From Lolium rigidum (taxonomy: Eukaryota; Streptophyta; Magnoliopsida; Poales; Poaceae), in NCBI RefSeq assembly GCF_022539505.1, contig NC_061514.1, positions 329,885,090 through 329,949,089 on the forward strand: a stretch of DNA of 64,000 nt, written 5' to 3'. Numbering within the stretch: position 1 is the first letter of the stretch; each line of letters opens with the position of its first letter. The notes beneath the pieces are model-generated. The model was not told the origin of the DNA. It worked only from the letters and a program-made list of their open reading frames with translations, and did no database searches. Positions 44,001-53,185 of the stretch are shown piece after piece. The position numbers and the translations under genes were made by a program.

Positions 44001-45325
44001 TCTTGCCCCGCTTGTTACGGTTTGGATCATATTTAATCCCTGCATAGAATTAGCAACGTGAGCAGCTTGCACCTGAATCAATCCACCATGATGTACAAGA
44101 GAAATCAGTATATAACATTTCATCAACAAAAGTGATTTCATCTCGTACCTTTCTTCATCATCCACTTGAGGTATTCATGACGAGTCCTTTCGTAATGGCC
44201 TTCCTTCTTACAAAAGAAACACACATTATCAGTGGGCTCTGAAGACTGTCCATTATCCTTTTCCTTTTCCTTTCCTTTAAACTTTGGCATTTCCTTCTTG
44301 AAGGTTTTCTTTGGCGACTTTTGTTATAATCGAGATGCACAATAAACGAAGAACGAAAAGTAAAACACTGCAGGGGACACGAGATTTTAACGTGGAAAAC
44401 CCTTGCAACACACAAGGGAAAAAACCACGGGCGCCAGCCAGCAAAACTTCACTATTTCGGTGGTGTTTACAAACGCCGTGGGTGTACAATGATGCGATGA
44501 TAACCCTAGCGGCGGCTTACAGGGAATATAAATAGGCGGTGGCAACGATCCGTACCGCTCGTCAGAAGTTAGCCTCCGCTCGGCCCAAGCCTCCGGCGAC
44601 GGGCCTCGCTCCGCTCGTCAGAAGTTAGCCTCCCTTTAGTATATGAATTTGGATCACAAAATAACAACTTTGAAGGGCCTGGCCCGTCATGCTTTCTCTT
44701 TGAGGATGCAACATGAAAAGCCTGATCCTTGTTCTGCCTCATCATTCTTTCTTCTTCCTGGACAATCCGAGGGGATATCTCAGCAAGTGTCCACTTCTCC
44801 TTCATGGAATTGTAGTTGATCTTGAACTGATCGAACTCTTCGAGGAGGGACTCCAAGATCATGATGATAAGGAGGTTGTCACTGAGCTCACACTTTAGGT
44901 GCTTCAGTTTATTTGAAGCATTTATCATTCTCAGTATGTGTCCCCTAACATCACCATCATTTTTATACTTGCCAAGTAGCTTGTGAAAAAGCTCATGAGC
45001 ATAAACCTTTTCAGAGCCTTTGAATTGCTCCTCCAAGGCTTCCATAAATTCCTTAGCAGTATCTTTCTTGGGGAGAGCCCCAATAATCTCAGGTGAAATG
45101 GAAGAATTCATCACGAGCATTGCAACGTGATTGGATTTGTCCCACTTCTCCATCTTGGAGTCATAAGTTTTCTTTAGTTCATCATACCCCGTAGCACCAA
45201 GCAATCGGCGCCACGGGCTTATCCTCCCTTAAGGCATAATCAAACTCGTTGAAAGCCAAACATAGCTCAATCGAGTTCTTCCAACGAGGAAAGTTGCTGC
45301 CGGTCAACCGCTCGACAGACATCAT
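41082..45325 (-). pseudogene. Copia gag-pol (UBN2-type Gag, protease, integrase, RT, RNase H), broken
   Basis: On minus, Gag starts MMSVERLTGSNFPRWKNSIE at 45325, shifts frame near 45200, and runs through [20 protein letters not shown] to about 44640. A 0.3-kb insertion follows. The zinc knuckle CFFCKKEGHYER (about 44200) has lost its last Cys. The integrase HHCC (HCRLGH...CVDC) lies at about 43690-43570, with core segments LDICGPLNV, VRSDRG and GEPQQNGVAERRNRT to 43100. Reverse transcriptase follows with SKWIYKTKY and KARLVAKGF (about 42260), and YVDDILLA at about 41840 in a frame different from its surroundings. RNase H ends at about 41090. Several frameshifts and stops mean no working polyprotein. 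Confidence 0.88.
44322..44633. mobile_element. About 310-bp LTR- or TRIM-like insertion in the Copia gag
   Basis: Foreign sequence interrupts Gag between a Lys-rich stretch and the zinc knuckle. It starts TGTTATAATCGAGATGC on plus. The flanks CTTT(T) and CTTT(A) suggest a short target duplication. It contains TATAAATAGG at 44529 and a direct repeat GCTCGTCAGAAGTTAGCC (44556, 44613). The right end is not a canonical CA, so the class is uncertain. Confidence 0.55.
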
Positions 45326-45661
45326 AACGCATCGCAGCGGAAGCTGAAATTTGACATGGACATTCATTAGTAAAATTGCATGCATATAAAACAAACATGC
45401 CATAAATTCTTATTCTATGTCAAACACCGTTGGGCAGAAATGACACGAATTAGAACAACATTAGGGAGTTGACTTGCAGAAATAATACAACGTTGGTCGG
45501 AATTATTTTTGCAGTCATGACATTCTCAAAATAAACATCAACTTTAAATCATTTAAGGAATAACATATGTGATGCTTAATTTGATAATTCAACATTGAAA
45601 AACATACTAAATACTCTCAACAAAAAATCTCGTTGGTTCATTTCTGTCTAGAGAAAATAGC

Positions 45662-46600
45662 ATGTTTGCTGATCATATTATTTTAGACAATTTAATTTCT
45701 GTCCAAAACAGTGCAAAAACATTAAAACATCAACTTAATAATCATTTATATGCACTGAAAAAAACAGAAACAGTGACAGAAAAACGTTCAAGCAGCCCAA
45801 GACTTCATGGATCGTCGACAACCTGGGTCGAAGCCCATCTTCAGATTGAGCCCAAAAGGACCCCCGGCCCGGCTTCCCCTTCCCGCAGCAATCTGGACCG
45901 TCCGATCGATCGGACGGCCGAGATCCCCCGCGGCCAGAACAAAACCTACGAAGCCGGCCGAAACCCTAGTTCATTTCTTCTTCTCCCCCCGATATTTCCG
46001 CGACAGAGAGAGATAGAGACGACGCCGGCGGCGGCGCCGCCCCCCTCCCCTTGCCGCACCGACGCGGCCAAGTCCAGCGGCGCGAGGCGCGCGAGGTGTC
46101 CACGCCCGGCAGCCCGAGGCGGCCACGCCCGGTGGCCCGAGGCGCGCGAGGCGGCAACGCCCGGCGGCCCGAGGCGCGCGAGGCGGCCTTGCCTGGCGGC
46201 CAGAGGCGCCCTTCATCATGCCGGCGCGGTGGCGGCGCTCGCCGGAGCAGCGTGCGACGGACCATGTCCGGCGCGCTCCTCCGTCGAGCGTGGCTACTGG
46301 CGCCGTATCCGTCTGCAGGGGGGGCGCTCGCCGGCGAGGCCGGCAGCCATTCCGCGCGTTACCGCGCGTCCATCCGCGCTCCTCCGTCGGGAGAGAGCGG
46401 CGGCGCGGGATCCTTGCCCTCGCCGGAGCTATCGCTGCTCCGGCGGGCCCCGAAGGGAGAGGCAACGACCCGGCGGCGTAAGGTGAGTCTCCAAACTCGA
46501 CAGGGGCTAAAAACATCATGAGATCGCTACATAAACTGCCTAAAACATGATCCGTATACAAAAAACGTGATCTCGCATCACCACTAGGGTTCTAGTGCTT
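45662..46600 (-). other. Leader region of the minus-strand Copia, GC-rich with minisatellite
   Basis: Between the primer-binding site and Gag. The part 45860-46490 is strongly GC-rich and opens several long frames in both directions, which is a composition effect. At 46076-46215 units of about 32-36 bp repeat (GGCGCGCGAGGCGGC...CCCGGCGGCCCGA). No protein family is recognisable. Confidence 0.6.
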
Positions 46601-46623
46601 GCGTACTAGGCATCCGATACCAT

Positions 46624-47183
46624 TGTTAGACCTAATACGACCGCCGCAAGACAAGATCGCGAAAAGTAGCAACTAGAACACCTAGTTAACATAAACAGAG
46701 AGAGTAGATGTGTTGCATTACTCGGGCACCGACGATCCCATCGACGCCTGCGTGAGGCAGGCTTGGTGTGGCGGTGTTGATGACGAACTTGGGGTCGATG
46801 ACGATCGGGAGATCCTCCCGATCCCCTCCGGGCGCCACCCGCACCGCCCCGGGACAGCACGGCGAGGTTCCGCTCTTCCCGTTGCTTCCGGCCACTCTAG
46901 ATCGGTAGAGTTTTGGGATGTGGGGGAAGCAGATGTTTAGATCGTTAACTTGGGTATCGATCTCCGCCGTACTCCCCCTTTATATGGCACAGCAGCAACG
47001 GGGACCAAAACCATCGAGTTGGTTTTGGCACCCCCGATCAGGGTGCGTTTGTTACATACGAGAACAGGTCACGTACAGATCAAGCCCTGGACGTTGGTCC
47101 AGTGGGCCCATCCCTTTAACGTTAAGTTTTGACTTTTCTCTGTTAACTGAAAATGACTGTCGAACCTGACAGATCAACCAACA
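46624..47183 (-). repeat. 5' LTR of the minus-strand Copia
   Basis: 560 bp. Its inner end (46624) is followed on minus by ATGGTATCGGATGCC, an initiator-tRNA-Met type primer-binding site. Confidence 0.92.
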
Positions 47184-49700
47184 GTGGACACATCCAACTT
47201 CATGGCGCTCCAGCATCCATGCCTCCATGGGAAATTGATGTAGGTCAAACGCCAGATCCAGTTTGTCAGCTCGCCATGAATAAGGTAAAGCAACGATCAC
47301 GCCTCTATTCTTAATTGTGAATTTTGAGTTTTGGGATTTCCTTTCCTAACAAGATTACCCTGTAGACCATGTTGATAAAAGTAGTGTTGCAACTTTCCTT
47401 GTTGAGTCTATAGTTCTACACGAGTTCATATGGCATATAGCTAGAATTTTATTTTTCCGTACATGGAAAATTGGGGTTCGCACCAAGATTAGCTTTGGAA
47501 GCTGCATAAACATTTGGAATAACACATAATTGCTGACACGAACATGACACTGATGTAATGTCATTCATGTTTTGACATATTTCTCTGAGATGGCAAAAAT
47601 TAAGTTATGCAATTTCATAAGATTTGTAATGCTGCCATGCTGGGAAATAATTTGAGGAGATGGCTCTGTCCATATATTTAACAGGGGTTCAATCTTTTAT
47701 TGATGTTGTTGTTTGGCTTCAACCTTCACGTTGTCTCATTATGGACTGCTGCCAGAACTCATTTCGTATATACTATAGAAAAGTTGGCTTATTTTCCTAG
47801 AAACTGCTATGTCCGTGAGAACAAAATACTGGAGGCCATCAAATCAATATGGAGCCTCCTGTAAGCATATACAGTTAAAATTGTCCTTTTTTTTTTGCTT
47901 GTTACAGACTTTTGTTGTTTGTTTTTAAATTTTTTATTTGTATTTGTAATCTAGCTGCCAACAAAATTGACTTTAGTACTGACAATAATTCCATTCAAAG
48001 TGTGTGTGTGTGTGCGCGCGCGCGCCTGTGCGCACGTATTGTTCGAAACGGTGGTATTGGTAATGTGTATCATATTCATGTAGAAGTATCGCCATACAGA
48101 CAAAGAATGTGGTTTGCCTCTCAAGAAATATACAAGGAAAATTTATGTGTACTTACTGTGTTTGCTAGACTTCACATTTTCGTGTGCAAATTACCTACTA
48201 TTCATCATATACATCTCTTTCGATGTGCTTATGGACTCAAATCAATAGAGCCATGTTATGGAACAGCCACTCCTAATTTTATTCTTCTTTTCTGAACCAA
48301 TTTTACTATAGTGATCATGTGTACAATGACTTGGAAGCAAGACTTAACAAGACAACCAAGCAAATTTAGAAGGTCATGGAACAGCTAGCAGGAACGACCT
48401 CAAGTCAGTCCTTAGGGCTCTTTGGCTGAATGGTATCCTAAGTTTTAAAAAGTAGCTCCAAATACTGCATCGATCGTTGTGATCCTTTAAACTGCCGCTT
48501 GTAAAATATTTGCATGATATACTAAAATATAGATTTTTTCTGCAGGATCCACACCACTCATATGATGTACATATTTCTCAGTATTTAAACTAACCAGTTA
48601 TTCTCACCTATCTTCTATTATCCATTTATCGATATGGACGGAGGCAGCAGCGCGCGCTTTTATGGTCTAGTACTCATATGTGATGCGATGACAAACGGTT
48701 GTGAAACCCACACGAGCCTGCTCCGGTCGTCCACTGACCGTCGTCATCACCGACTCATGCCCTGGGGGCATATCCGCCTCATAGCCGCACTTCGACATGA
48801 GCGGCGCCGCCTCTTGCAGCATCTACCGGGCTATAACTGAAAAAACGCGGAAAATCCAAGAAGCATTGCAAGCTACATCCAGTCTTTGCCTAACCCGTCT
48901 GTCTCATTGGCTTGAATTTGTGCAGTGCTAGCCCAACGCTTCCATTTCTTCTCCGGCCCAAGACGGTGCGCAATGTTTTGGTGCATTCCTCCGCCCAAAT
49001 CGACCCCAATCAGCCTAGTAGATCACGAGCATAAACCTGATGCACCAATCATCAAATGGGCACGCCCAGAAAGAACATGTCTGTCCTGAAAAAAAAGACA
49101 TGTCTGTCTGGAATCAATGGGATGAGATTATGAGACTGATACTTTTCTGGGAGAACCGGAGCTTTTGCTCCCTCGTCAGCCAGTTGTAATGATGCTCTAC
49201 AGCAGATTCCTCATACTAATACACAAGGTGTACTACAGTACTTTATACGTAATCGAGGTAGTCACGAGTGCATTAAGGCGGCGCAAAGTGCCAGTGTAGA
49301 GGACACTCGTGTTTGTATATTGGCAGCTCATGACTCGCAAAGTGGGAATATATAAACTCCTCGCACTGGCCTTGGTGCCTTGTTGGATAAACAATTGCCG
49401 ACATGGCAGGACTATCTCCTTATTAGCGCTGTGTTTATCGATCATTTCTGCCTCTTTTCCACAGCACTCGGCGCTTGCACTGAAAAGCTTGTATTTGGAT
49501 GCACTAAGAACGCAACTGATATCATGCAGGTCGGTTTCAGAAGGATCTTTAGTCCGTCAGACAAAAAACATAAAGGCGATTTTTGCAAGATTTTTTGCGC
49601 ACCAAACCTCCTCAGTGACAGTCGATTTTCAAGACTAAAGCGAAGTAATTAAGTTAACTAGGGTTGAAATGTATGCGCCTGGGTAATTATTCCCCTTCCC
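47184..49700. other. Intergenic stretch between the Copia element and the phylloplanin-like gene
   Basis: The first 105 bp (to the GTAAAG donor-like site at 47286) may be the right half of a split exon. A (GT)n(GC)n microsatellite lies at 47999-48026. The parts around 48630-49080 and 49236-49640 are mixed-composition repeat-like DNA in which I can name no gene. Confidence 0.45.
47999..48026. repeat. Compound (GT)n(GC)n microsatellite
   Basis: About seven GT units run directly into about six GC units. The alternating purine-pyrimidine run could adopt Z-DNA. Confidence 0.9.
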
Positions 49701-49705
49701 GTGTC

Positions 49706-49713
49706 TATAAATA
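49706..49713 (+). promoter_or_regulatory. TATA box of the phylloplanin-like gene
   Basis: TATAAATA lies 75 bp before the last base preceding the ATG at 49789, in a normal plant spacing for a leader of about 45 nt. Confidence 0.82.
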
Positions 49714-49788
49714 GGCTATCCTTGTACAGAAGCAAGTTGTCACAGGAGCCAAATCTGAGCTGAGCTCTGACGCGCACTGACCCGACCA

Positions 49789-50304
49789 ATGGCATCCAAG
49801 CCCACTCTCCTCGCACTCGCTGCAGCCATGATCGTGGCGGCGGCGTGCCTTCTCGGCGCCGCGGAGGCGAAGCTCGGCAGGCTCTTCGTCACCGGCGTCG
49901 TGCCGTGCAGCACCGGCAGCCTCATCGACATCGCCACCTCCCCCGCGTTCCCAAGCACGTGCATGCACTTTGCTGAATCTTGGTGACGGTGACAAACACG
50001 GCTAACTAATCGATATGTTCTGATCTGTGCAGACGCGGAGGTGGAGCTGCGGTGCGCGGGGAAGGTGGTGGCGGGCGCGACGACGAACATCAACGGGTCC
50101 TTCACGATGGAGGCGGACCTGACGAGCGCGCTGGCTGCGTTCATCGGAAGGTGCTCGCTGGTGGTGGACACGCCGCTCATCAAGTGCGACGCCCAGCTGC
50201 CGCCGGTGGGGAAGCTCGTGTCCTACCTGCAGGGCCCGCTCACCAGGCTGCTCGGCGGTATCTTCCACCTCTTGCCCGCCGGCTTCTCCTTCCACGGCCG
50301 ATGA
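49789..50304 (+). CDS. Secreted phylloplanin-like protein (Pollen Ole e 1-like family)
   Basis: Exon 1 is 49789-49954 and exon 2 is 50033-50304, giving 145 residues. Residues 1-27 are a signal peptide with an Ala/Leu/Val core ending near AEA-K. The mature part has GVVPCSTGS, then FPN-AEVELRCAGKVVAGATT, GSF, GRCSLVVDTPL.KC and LVPAGF-like PAGFSF near the end. These Cys positions and phrases match phylloplanins, proteins secreted onto leaf surfaces that inhibit spore germination. The split joins only if the intron begins GC (49955-49956) and ends CAG (50030-50032). No nearby GT donor keeps the frame. The 78-bp intron is short but acceptable. Role in this species is inferred from the family only. 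Confidence 0.88.
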
Positions 50305-50636
50305 AACTTGGCAAGTCGAAAGATCTACAGCGATCTTGTTAATTACCTCGTGTCGACCCTTTAATTTGCATGGAGATGAAATGTACTGTATGCATGTCTG
50401 TATGATAAGTTGCAGGACCTGCAAACTGTTGGCATAACCGCATAAGGTTGAAATGACTGCAAGTTCGCTAAGTTGAGCAGCTAGATATGATAACTTGTAT
50501 TTCGCACATCCGTGTGCTAATTAGAGTTCTTGTTAGGGCCATCTAATTTGCCCTTTTGAGAATTGAACTGCCCTTGACTCGGCCGCCCATAGTAATACAG
50601 GACTGTATACGATCGTAGTGCGTCCGAGAAATGCTC
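50305..50636. other. 3' flank of the phylloplanin-like gene
   Basis: About 330 bp of 3' untranslated and flanking sequence with no other gene. It ends GAGAAATGCTC next to the TTA target of the Harbinger element. Confidence 0.5.
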
Positions 50637-50639
50637 TTA

Positions 50640-52567
50640 GAGCAGGTCTAACAGACCCCGTAAAAGGGGCAAACCCGTATAATAACCGCCGATTTGAGGG
50701 TTTCGGCTCTACCCGGTCGTCTAGCACGCCCCGTAAAAACGGCCCCCGCATCGTTTTTTGCTGTTTTCGAGTACGGGGTGGGTCGTCGCCCCCTACTTGT
50801 GCGGGGTGGGAGCGGGGATAGTGGGCGAAACCAGTATCGCCCACTCCACTCCGCGGGAAGCATTTCACTGAAGCCAACCGCCGCCGCCGCCGCCCGATCT
50901 CCTCCCCCGCGCCCTTCCCGGCCGGATCCTGCCGCCATGGACCGTCCGCAAGAGCCGCCTACCGCCGGCGGTACACCTCCTTCGGGCGCGGTGGTTGATG
51001 TCCCCGTCGGAGGTCCGCCGGCCGCCGGCGTCGTGTCGGCCATGATCGCCTCCACCATCCCGTCGAAGAGGAAGAGGATCCCGAAGCAATTTTTCGAAGC
51101 ACCTGCGGCGGCCGCCGATTCACCGGGCGAAGCGCCGCCGGCTGCCAAGAAGACGGGCCGGGTGAAGACCAAGGCGGCCGGGCCGAGGGGCGCCGCGCCG
51201 GCCAAGGTGCGGACAAAGGCAATCAGCCGCATCGGCCTCGCGCCTCCACCGCCCTCCAAGGTCACGACCCCTCCTCCGTCCGTTCCGGCCGTTGCGCCGC
51301 CCGCGCCGCCCGCGCCGCCGCCACCCACCATCGACGTAGACAAGGTGTTCGATGTTGAGTCCACAACATCCTACTTGGACATGCTCAACGATTCCGCGGT
51401 GAATTTGGACGCCGGTATCGGTGCATTCGATGGGGAGTGCAACGTTGAAGACTTTGATGACGAGGAGGAGGATGAGGGTGACGAGGAGGAGGTGGTTGAG
51501 GTTGATCCGGCTGCCGCCGGTTCTTCGTCGACGCCGAAGCCATGCACGGCGAACTACAGCGAGATCGAAGACGCCATCTTGGTCCGTGCTTGGAGCAAGG
51601 TGGGGATGGATGCGTGCACCGGAGTGGACCAAGGCGGCAAGCGCTATTGGCAACGCATTGAGGATTTGTACCACCAGCTAAAGCCTCGCACGAAGAGCAT
51701 GGCGGACAGATCCTACCGCTCCCTTGAAGGCCGATGGAACATCATCAAGCCGGCTTGTTCTCGTTGGAGTGCTGCCATGGATCAAGTGGCCGACAACCCT
51801 CCTAGTGGATGCGTGCCGGAGGACTATGTAAGTTTTCCTTGTGTTGATGATGTGGAAACATCACAAGCTATCCATATTATGTGTTGATGATGTGGAAACA
51901 TCTCCTCATACTATTGTTGTGCAGCCCAAGTATGCTCAACAACGGTACAAGGACATAGCCGGCTCAAAGAACAAGGAATTTCAATTTCAACATTGCTTTT
52001 CCATCCTTCAACATCTTCCTAAATGGAAGTTGCGGGACAACGAGCCAAAGTGCAAGAAGGAGGCACTTCTCACCATGGATGATGAAGCAGAGGACATGAG
52101 TGGGAGAAACACCGGCAAGCCCGAGGGCAACAAGAAGGCCAAGGAGAGGGTCAAGGTAGAACTTGAAGCAGCTAGCTTCCGGGAGAAGTTGGATCAACTC
52201 ATGAAGTCCAAGGAGGCATTGACGATGAAGACGTTGGAGACCAAGCTCCTCATCACCGACAAGAAGAGTGAGGTGAAGCTTGCCAAGGTGCAAGCAAGGA
52301 GGGAAGATGCCAAGTTGAAGGCCGAGCTTGACATGAAGATGATCGCAGCCAAAGAAGCCAAGGCCATGAAGGAGCTCTTGGCCGAGGAGAGGTGTTATCA
52401 CCAGAATTTGACCAAGTCAGAGGTGGGCCGCGATCAAGATGGATTTGAAGAATACACATGGAAGAAATACGTGAATCGGCCTGTTATGCAAAGTTTGGGC
52501 TAGTTTGGCCCGTGTATCTGTAATATAATAGGATACGTGTCGGTTAGTTAGAGTTTGCCTCGTGCAC
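50640..52567 (+). mobile_element. PIF/Harbinger element remnant, right side cut by a Gypsy insertion
   Basis: The left end GAGCAGGTCTAACAGACCCCG follows TTA (50637-50639), a Harbinger-type target. The element carries the SANT/MYB-like ORF (50937-52503). No DDE transposase is present before the Gypsy LTR begins at 52568, and the right terminal repeat is not in the window, so it is either a deletion derivative or continues beyond the Gypsy element. Confidence 0.7.
50937..52503 (+). CDS. Harbinger ORF1-type MYB/SANT-like protein with coiled-coil C-terminus
   Basis: Exon 1 is 50937-51827 (297 codons) and exon 2 is 51925-52503. The intron is GT-AG with both sites phase 0, giving 489 residues. Residues 1-140 are Pro/Ala-rich with a basic KRKRIPKQFFE patch. 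An acidic run (DDEEEDEGDEEEVVEVD) precedes a trihelix/SANT-like domain at about 203-285 (YSEIEDAILVRAWSKVGMDA...SYRSLEGRWNIIKPAC). From about 365 a long Lys/Glu/Leu coiled coil of the NAM-associated type follows. In PIF/Harbinger transposons such proteins bind DNA and help import the transposase. Host genes of this type also exist. The Kozak-like GCCGCCATGG supports the start. The frame is intact. The intron holds a 29-bp-scale duplication (TGTTGATGATGTGGAAACAT twice). Confidence 0.82.
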
Positions 52568-53120
52568 TGTTGTGGGTATACTTTATGGGTATATCAACGG
52601 CATGGCCTAGATCCGGCAAGCCCGGGTGGCCCATAGTTGGTGGTGAGGCATGTGGCCCATCGGGCGGCCCAGTTGCTGTAGATCATGAAGGATGAAGTCC
52701 AGCCCAGGAACGAGGAGCCGGATCCTAAACCGACCTACGAAGGAGGCCGGATCCGTGGAAGCCCATGAAGTATCCGGATCCAGCGTGACCTAGAAGGAAG
52801 GCGGATCCTTGACGTACACGGCAAGACTTTGTACCGTAGATAGGCAACTTGTATTCCGGCTAGGACTCTCCATGTAAACCCTAGATCCGTGCGCCTTTAT
52901 AAGCCGGATCCCGGGAGCCCTAGAGGCACAACCACAACTTATTGTAACAACGCGAAAGCGCCCAGATAATTCCAGACAAGCAGCAGTAGGCCCTGTCATC
53001 GTGCAGGTGTTCCGAAGCCGGGTAACTCGCGTACCACCGTCCCGTGTGCACTCCGCCCTATGGCCCCTACTTCTTCTCCCCTCGTGAGGATCCCTCCTCC
53101 GAGGTACCGTCGATTAGGCA
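52568..53120 (+). repeat. 5' LTR of the Tat-like Gypsy element (about 553 bp)
   Basis: Starts TGTTGTGGGTATAC and probably ends GATTAGGCA at 53120, eight bases before the primer-binding site. GGATCC or CCGGATC recurs many times (for example near 52729, 52748, 52777, 52802, 52907). Confidence 0.75.
52898..52902 (+). promoter_or_regulatory. LTR TATA box
   Basis: CCTTTATAAGCC lies about 330 bp into the LTR, with A-rich, CAAC-rich sequence about 30 bp downstream as a likely start region. Confidence 0.6.
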
Positions 53121-53127
53121 ACGACGC

Positions 53128-53147
53128 TTGGCGCCCACCGTGGGGCC
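53128..53147 (+). other. Primer-binding site
   Basis: TTGGCGCCCACCGTGGGGCC, a primer-binding sequence typical of many Triticeae Gypsy elements. Confidence 0.8.
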
Positions 53148-53185
53148 TCGTGGCGTCTGGAGGCCGGAACCGGGAGGGTTCCGCC

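Larger units (their letters stand above)
40108..47183 (-). mobile_element. Copia retrotransposon, minus orientation, complete ends (7.1 kb)
   Basis: LTRs are 40108-40668 and 46624-47183 (about 560 bp, TGTTAGACC...CAACCAACA on plus). The 5-bp target duplication GTGGA is perfect (40103-40107, 47184-47188). On minus, the primer-binding site TGGTATCGGATGCC follows the right LTR and a polypurine tract TCAAGGGGGAGAA precedes the left LTR. Gag, protease, integrase, reverse transcriptase and RNase H are in Copia order but frameshifted. Confidence 0.95.

Noticed and set aside
45662..46486. 274-codon plus-strand frame
   Set aside because: It lies in the GC-rich leader of a minus-strand Copia element, is low complexity, and overlaps a minisatellite; no family recognised.
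47912..48295. 127-codon frame through the GT/GC microsatellite
   Set aside because: No domain, and the repeat and AT-rich flanks make an open frame by chance plausible.
50694..50936. N-terminal extension of the SANT-like ORF upstream of 50937
   Set aside because: The open frame reaches into the Harbinger terminal region. The ATG at 50937 has a GCCGCCATGG context and starts the family-like sequence.
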